Assembly: GCF_051020985.1 (NCBI RefSeq)
Contig: NW_027475134.1
Location: 5,146,001 to 5,210,000 of the forward strand
From: Nomia melanderi
Lineage: Eukaryota; Arthropoda; Insecta; Hymenoptera; Halictidae
Reading direction: 5' to 3'
DNA length: 64,000 nucleotides
Of this stretch, positions 62,286 through 64,000 are shown one piece after another (within the stretch, counting starts at the first letter, position 1; every line of letters begins with the position of its first letter). A program made the position numbers and the translations under genes. The notes below the pieces were generated by a model. That model did no database searches. It was not told the origin of the DNA and saw nothing but the letters and a program-made list of their open reading frames with translations.

Positions 62286-62916
62286 ATCTCTGGTGCTATT
62301 AGAGATAGCGCAATAAACCAAAGTGAATTATTTGCAGGAGGCCGTGGCGCATGAATCTGTGCAGCGGGAACGACCTCGGACCACCAGGGGCCGAGAAAAC
62401 CACCGTCCCACGGGGCCGGGCACTCAGGGACAAGGGAAAATCCAATATATATCTGGTGACATCTCGGGTGCTGTTACAGATAGCGCAATAAATCAAAGTG
62501 CATTGTCTGTAGGAGGCCCTGGCGCATGAATCTGTGCAACGGGAACGACCTCGGACCACCAGGGGCCGAGAAAACCGCAGTCTCATGGGGCCAGACACTC
62601 AGGGTCAGGGAAAATCCAATATATATCTGGTGATATCTCTGGTGCTATTAGAGATAGCGCAATAAACCAAAGTGAATTATTTGCAGGAGGCCGTGGCGCA
62701 TGAATCTGTGCAGCGGGAACGACCTCGGACCACCAGGGGCCGAGAAAACCACCGTCCCACGGGGCCGGGCACTCAGGGACAAGGGAAAATCCAATATATA
62801 TCTGGTGACATCTCGGGTGCTGTTACAGATAGCGCAATAAATCAAAGTGCATTGTCTGTAGGAGGCCCTGGCGCATGAATCTGTGCAACGGGAACGACCT
62901 CGGACCACCAGGGGCC
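62286..62916. repeat. Dimer pair, 349-bp unit
   Basis: The segment 62,286-62,567 recurs at offset 349 (62,635-62,916). Shared markers are TCTCTGGTGCTATTAG, TTATTTGCAGGAGGCCGTGG, CCGTCCCACGGGGCCGGGC, GGGACAAGGG, GGTGACATCTCGG and GGTGCTGTTACAG. The unit is one base short of two monomers because of GTCAGGGAAAATCC near 62,610. Confidence 0.92.
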
Positions 62917-63884
62917 GAGCAAACCACAGTCACATGGGGCCGGACACTCAGGGTCAGGGCAAAATCCAATATATATCTGGTGATATCTCGGGTGCTATTA
63001 GAGATAGCGCAATAAGCCAAAGTGAATTATCTGCAGGAGGCCCTGGCGCATGCATCTGTGCAGCGGGAACGACCTCGGACCGCCAGGGGCCGAGAAAACC
63101 ACCGTCTCATGGGGCCGGACACTCAGGGTAAGGGAAAAATCCAATATATATCTGGTGATATCTCGGGTGCTATTACAGATAGCGCAATAAATCAAGGTGC
63201 ATTGTCTGTAGGAGGCCCTGTCGCATGAATCTGTGCAGCGGGAACGACCTCGGACCACCAGGGGCCGAGAAAACTACCGTCTCATGGGGCCCGACACTCA
63301 GGGTCAGGGAAAAATCCAATATATATCTGGTTATATCTCGGGTGCTATTATAGATAGCACAATAAACCAAAGTGAGTTATCTGTAGGAGGCCCTGGCGCA
63401 TGAATCTGTGCAGCGGGAACGACCTCGGACCTCCAGGGGCCGGGAAAACCACCGTCCCGAGGGGCCGGACACTTAGGGTCAGTGAGAAATCCAATATATA
63501 TCTGGTGATATCTCGGGTGCTATTACAGATAGCGCAATAAATCAAAGTGCATTGTCTGTAGGAGGCCCTGGCGCATGAATCTGTGCAGCGGGAACGACCT
63601 CGGACCATCAGGGGCCGAGAAAACCACCGTCTCATGGGGCCGGACACTCTGGGTCAGGGAAAAATCCAATATATATGTGGTGATATCTCGGGTGCTATTA
63701 CAGATAGCGCAATAAATCAAAGTGCATTGTCTGTAGGAGGCCCTGGCGCATGAATCTGTGCAGCGGGAACGACCTCGGACCACCAGGGGCCGAGAAAACT
63801 ACAGTCTCATGCGGCCGGACACTCAGGGTCTGGGGAAAATCCAATATATATCTGGTGATATCTCGGGTCCTATTACAGATAGCG
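62917..63884. repeat. Irregular monomer stretch to the right edge
   Basis: About five and a half monomers of ordinary types. The CTGGTTATATCTCGG and CGTCCCGAGGGGCC pair near 63,330-63,480 closely resembles 50,560-50,720. No gene or other element is seen. Confidence 0.75.
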
Positions 63885-64000
63885 AAATAAACCAAAGTGA
63901 ATTATCTGCAGGAGGCCGTGGCGCATGAATCTGTGCAGCGGGAACGACCTCGGTCCACCAGGGGCCGAGAAAACCACAGTCTCATGGGGCCGGACACTCA
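63885..64000. repeat. Partial monomer at right window edge
   Basis: The last unit starts AAATAAACCAAAGTGAATTA and is cut by the window end after 116 bases, at GGCCGGACACTCA. The array therefore continues beyond the window. The left edge starts exactly at a monomer boundary as phased here, which is an accident of the window. Confidence 0.95.

Larger units (their letters stand above)
1..64000. repeat. 175-bp satellite array, head-to-tail, 365 complete monomers
   Basis: The same 175-base unit recurs from the first to the last base with no unique sequence, inversion or inserted element. Taking CAATAAAYC as the unit start, monomers begin at 1, 176 and so on to 63,885. That distance equals 365 x 175 + 9 bases. 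Fixed landmarks in each unit are AGGAGGCCCTGGCGCATG, CAGCGGGAACGACCTCGG, CCACCAGGGGCCGAG, GGCCGGACACTCAGGG and ATCTGGTGATATCTCGGG. Neighbouring monomers differ at roughly 3-10% of positions by eye, while copies of higher-order blocks are nearly identical. This is satellite DNA, most likely heterochromatic and possibly centromeric; the location is inference. I do not recognise the family or species. Confidence 0.98.

Noticed and set aside
1..64000. Hundreds of open frames of 60-105 codons on both strands, one or two per monomer, with near-identical products.
   Set aside because: They repeat with the satellite unit and run on both strands over the same bases. Since 175 = 3 x 58 + 1, the frame advances by one at each monomer, so frames close within one or two units. 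There is no sign of coding constraint.
1..64000. CRISPR array.
   Set aside because: Direct repeats are contiguous 175-base units with no unique spacers, and no cas-like genes are present.
1..64000. CENP-B box (TTCG-N4-A-N2-CGGG).
   Set aside because: Both CGGG occurrences in the unit (in GCAGCGGGAACG and in ATCTCGGGTG) lack the TTCG and A at the required distances.
1..64000. Hammerhead ribozyme, known in some satellites.
   Set aside because: The best candidate core is CTGGTGA where CUGAUGA is required; an invariant A is replaced by G, and no properly placed GAAA and stem set was found.
1..64000. tRNA-type internal promoter (B box) on the minus strand, which would suggest a SINE origin.
   Set aside because: GTCCGAGGTC has two mismatches to GTTCRANNC and there is no A box at a suitable distance, so there is no support for a SINE-derived unit.
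1..64000. Inverted monomers or a change of array orientation, as seen at some centromere breakpoints.
   Set aside because: All the landmark boxes read in the same direction throughout the window.
1..64000. Telomeric repeats, rDNA, tRNA genes or retroelement fragments.
   Set aside because: None of their signatures was seen, and the phase ledger leaves no room for any insertion larger than two bases.

Overview
The whole 64-kb window is one uninterrupted tandem-repeat (satellite DNA) array. The repeat unit is 175 bp. Every unit lies head-to-tail in the same orientation, and the window holds 365 complete units plus a 116-base partial unit at the right edge. I find no protein gene, RNA gene, transposon, CRISPR array or unique sequence, and neither edge of the array lies in the window. 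A pure array of this length, with a near-nucleosomal unit and multi-monomer higher-order repeats (HORs), points to eukaryotic heterochromatin, possibly centromeric or pericentromeric. The sequence alone proves neither the location nor the species. I do not recognise the satellite family.

The unit is about 52% GC (92 of 175 in one hand-counted monomer). It has a GC-rich part of about 105 bp and an AT-rich part of about 70 bp. The AT-rich part contains the dyad ATATC-TGGT-GATAT. Two linked sequence classes recur. Class A has TTAGAG, AAACC, GAATTAT and TGCAGG; class B has TTACAG, AAATC, GCATTGT and TGTAGG.

Layout, with monomers interleaved throughout: 1-1.38 kb, irregular with an A-B-B rhythm; 1.38-7.37 kb, a nested patchwork of overlapping segmental duplications; 7.75-9.18 kb, a 4-monomer unit (700 bp) twice; 9.93-12.73 kb, an 8-monomer unit (1,400 bp) twice; 12.7-17.6 kb, mixed, carrying relatives of the 1.4-7.4 kb blocks; 17.57-21.45 kb, an 11-monomer unit (1,925 bp) twice; 22.3-23.0 kb, a dimer pair; 24.3-25.1 kb, the first of four dispersed copies of one marker block; 26.74-33.05 kb, five copies of an 8/7-monomer unit forming a 2,452-bp super-repeat; 34.0-40.4 kb, a three-copy block; 43.2-48.1 kb, a 17-monomer repeat; 51.75-57.87 kb, a 12-monomer unit (2,098 bp) in three copies; 57.6-64.0 kb, short local duplications.

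The copies act together only as an evolutionary record of in-register unequal exchange or conversion. All duplications and losses are whole numbers of monomers, and every length change inside a monomer is 1 or 2 bases. These small changes sum to a net +9 bases over 365 units. The many short open frames on both strands are artefacts of the repeat. Because 175 = 3 x 58 + 1, the reading frame shifts at each unit.
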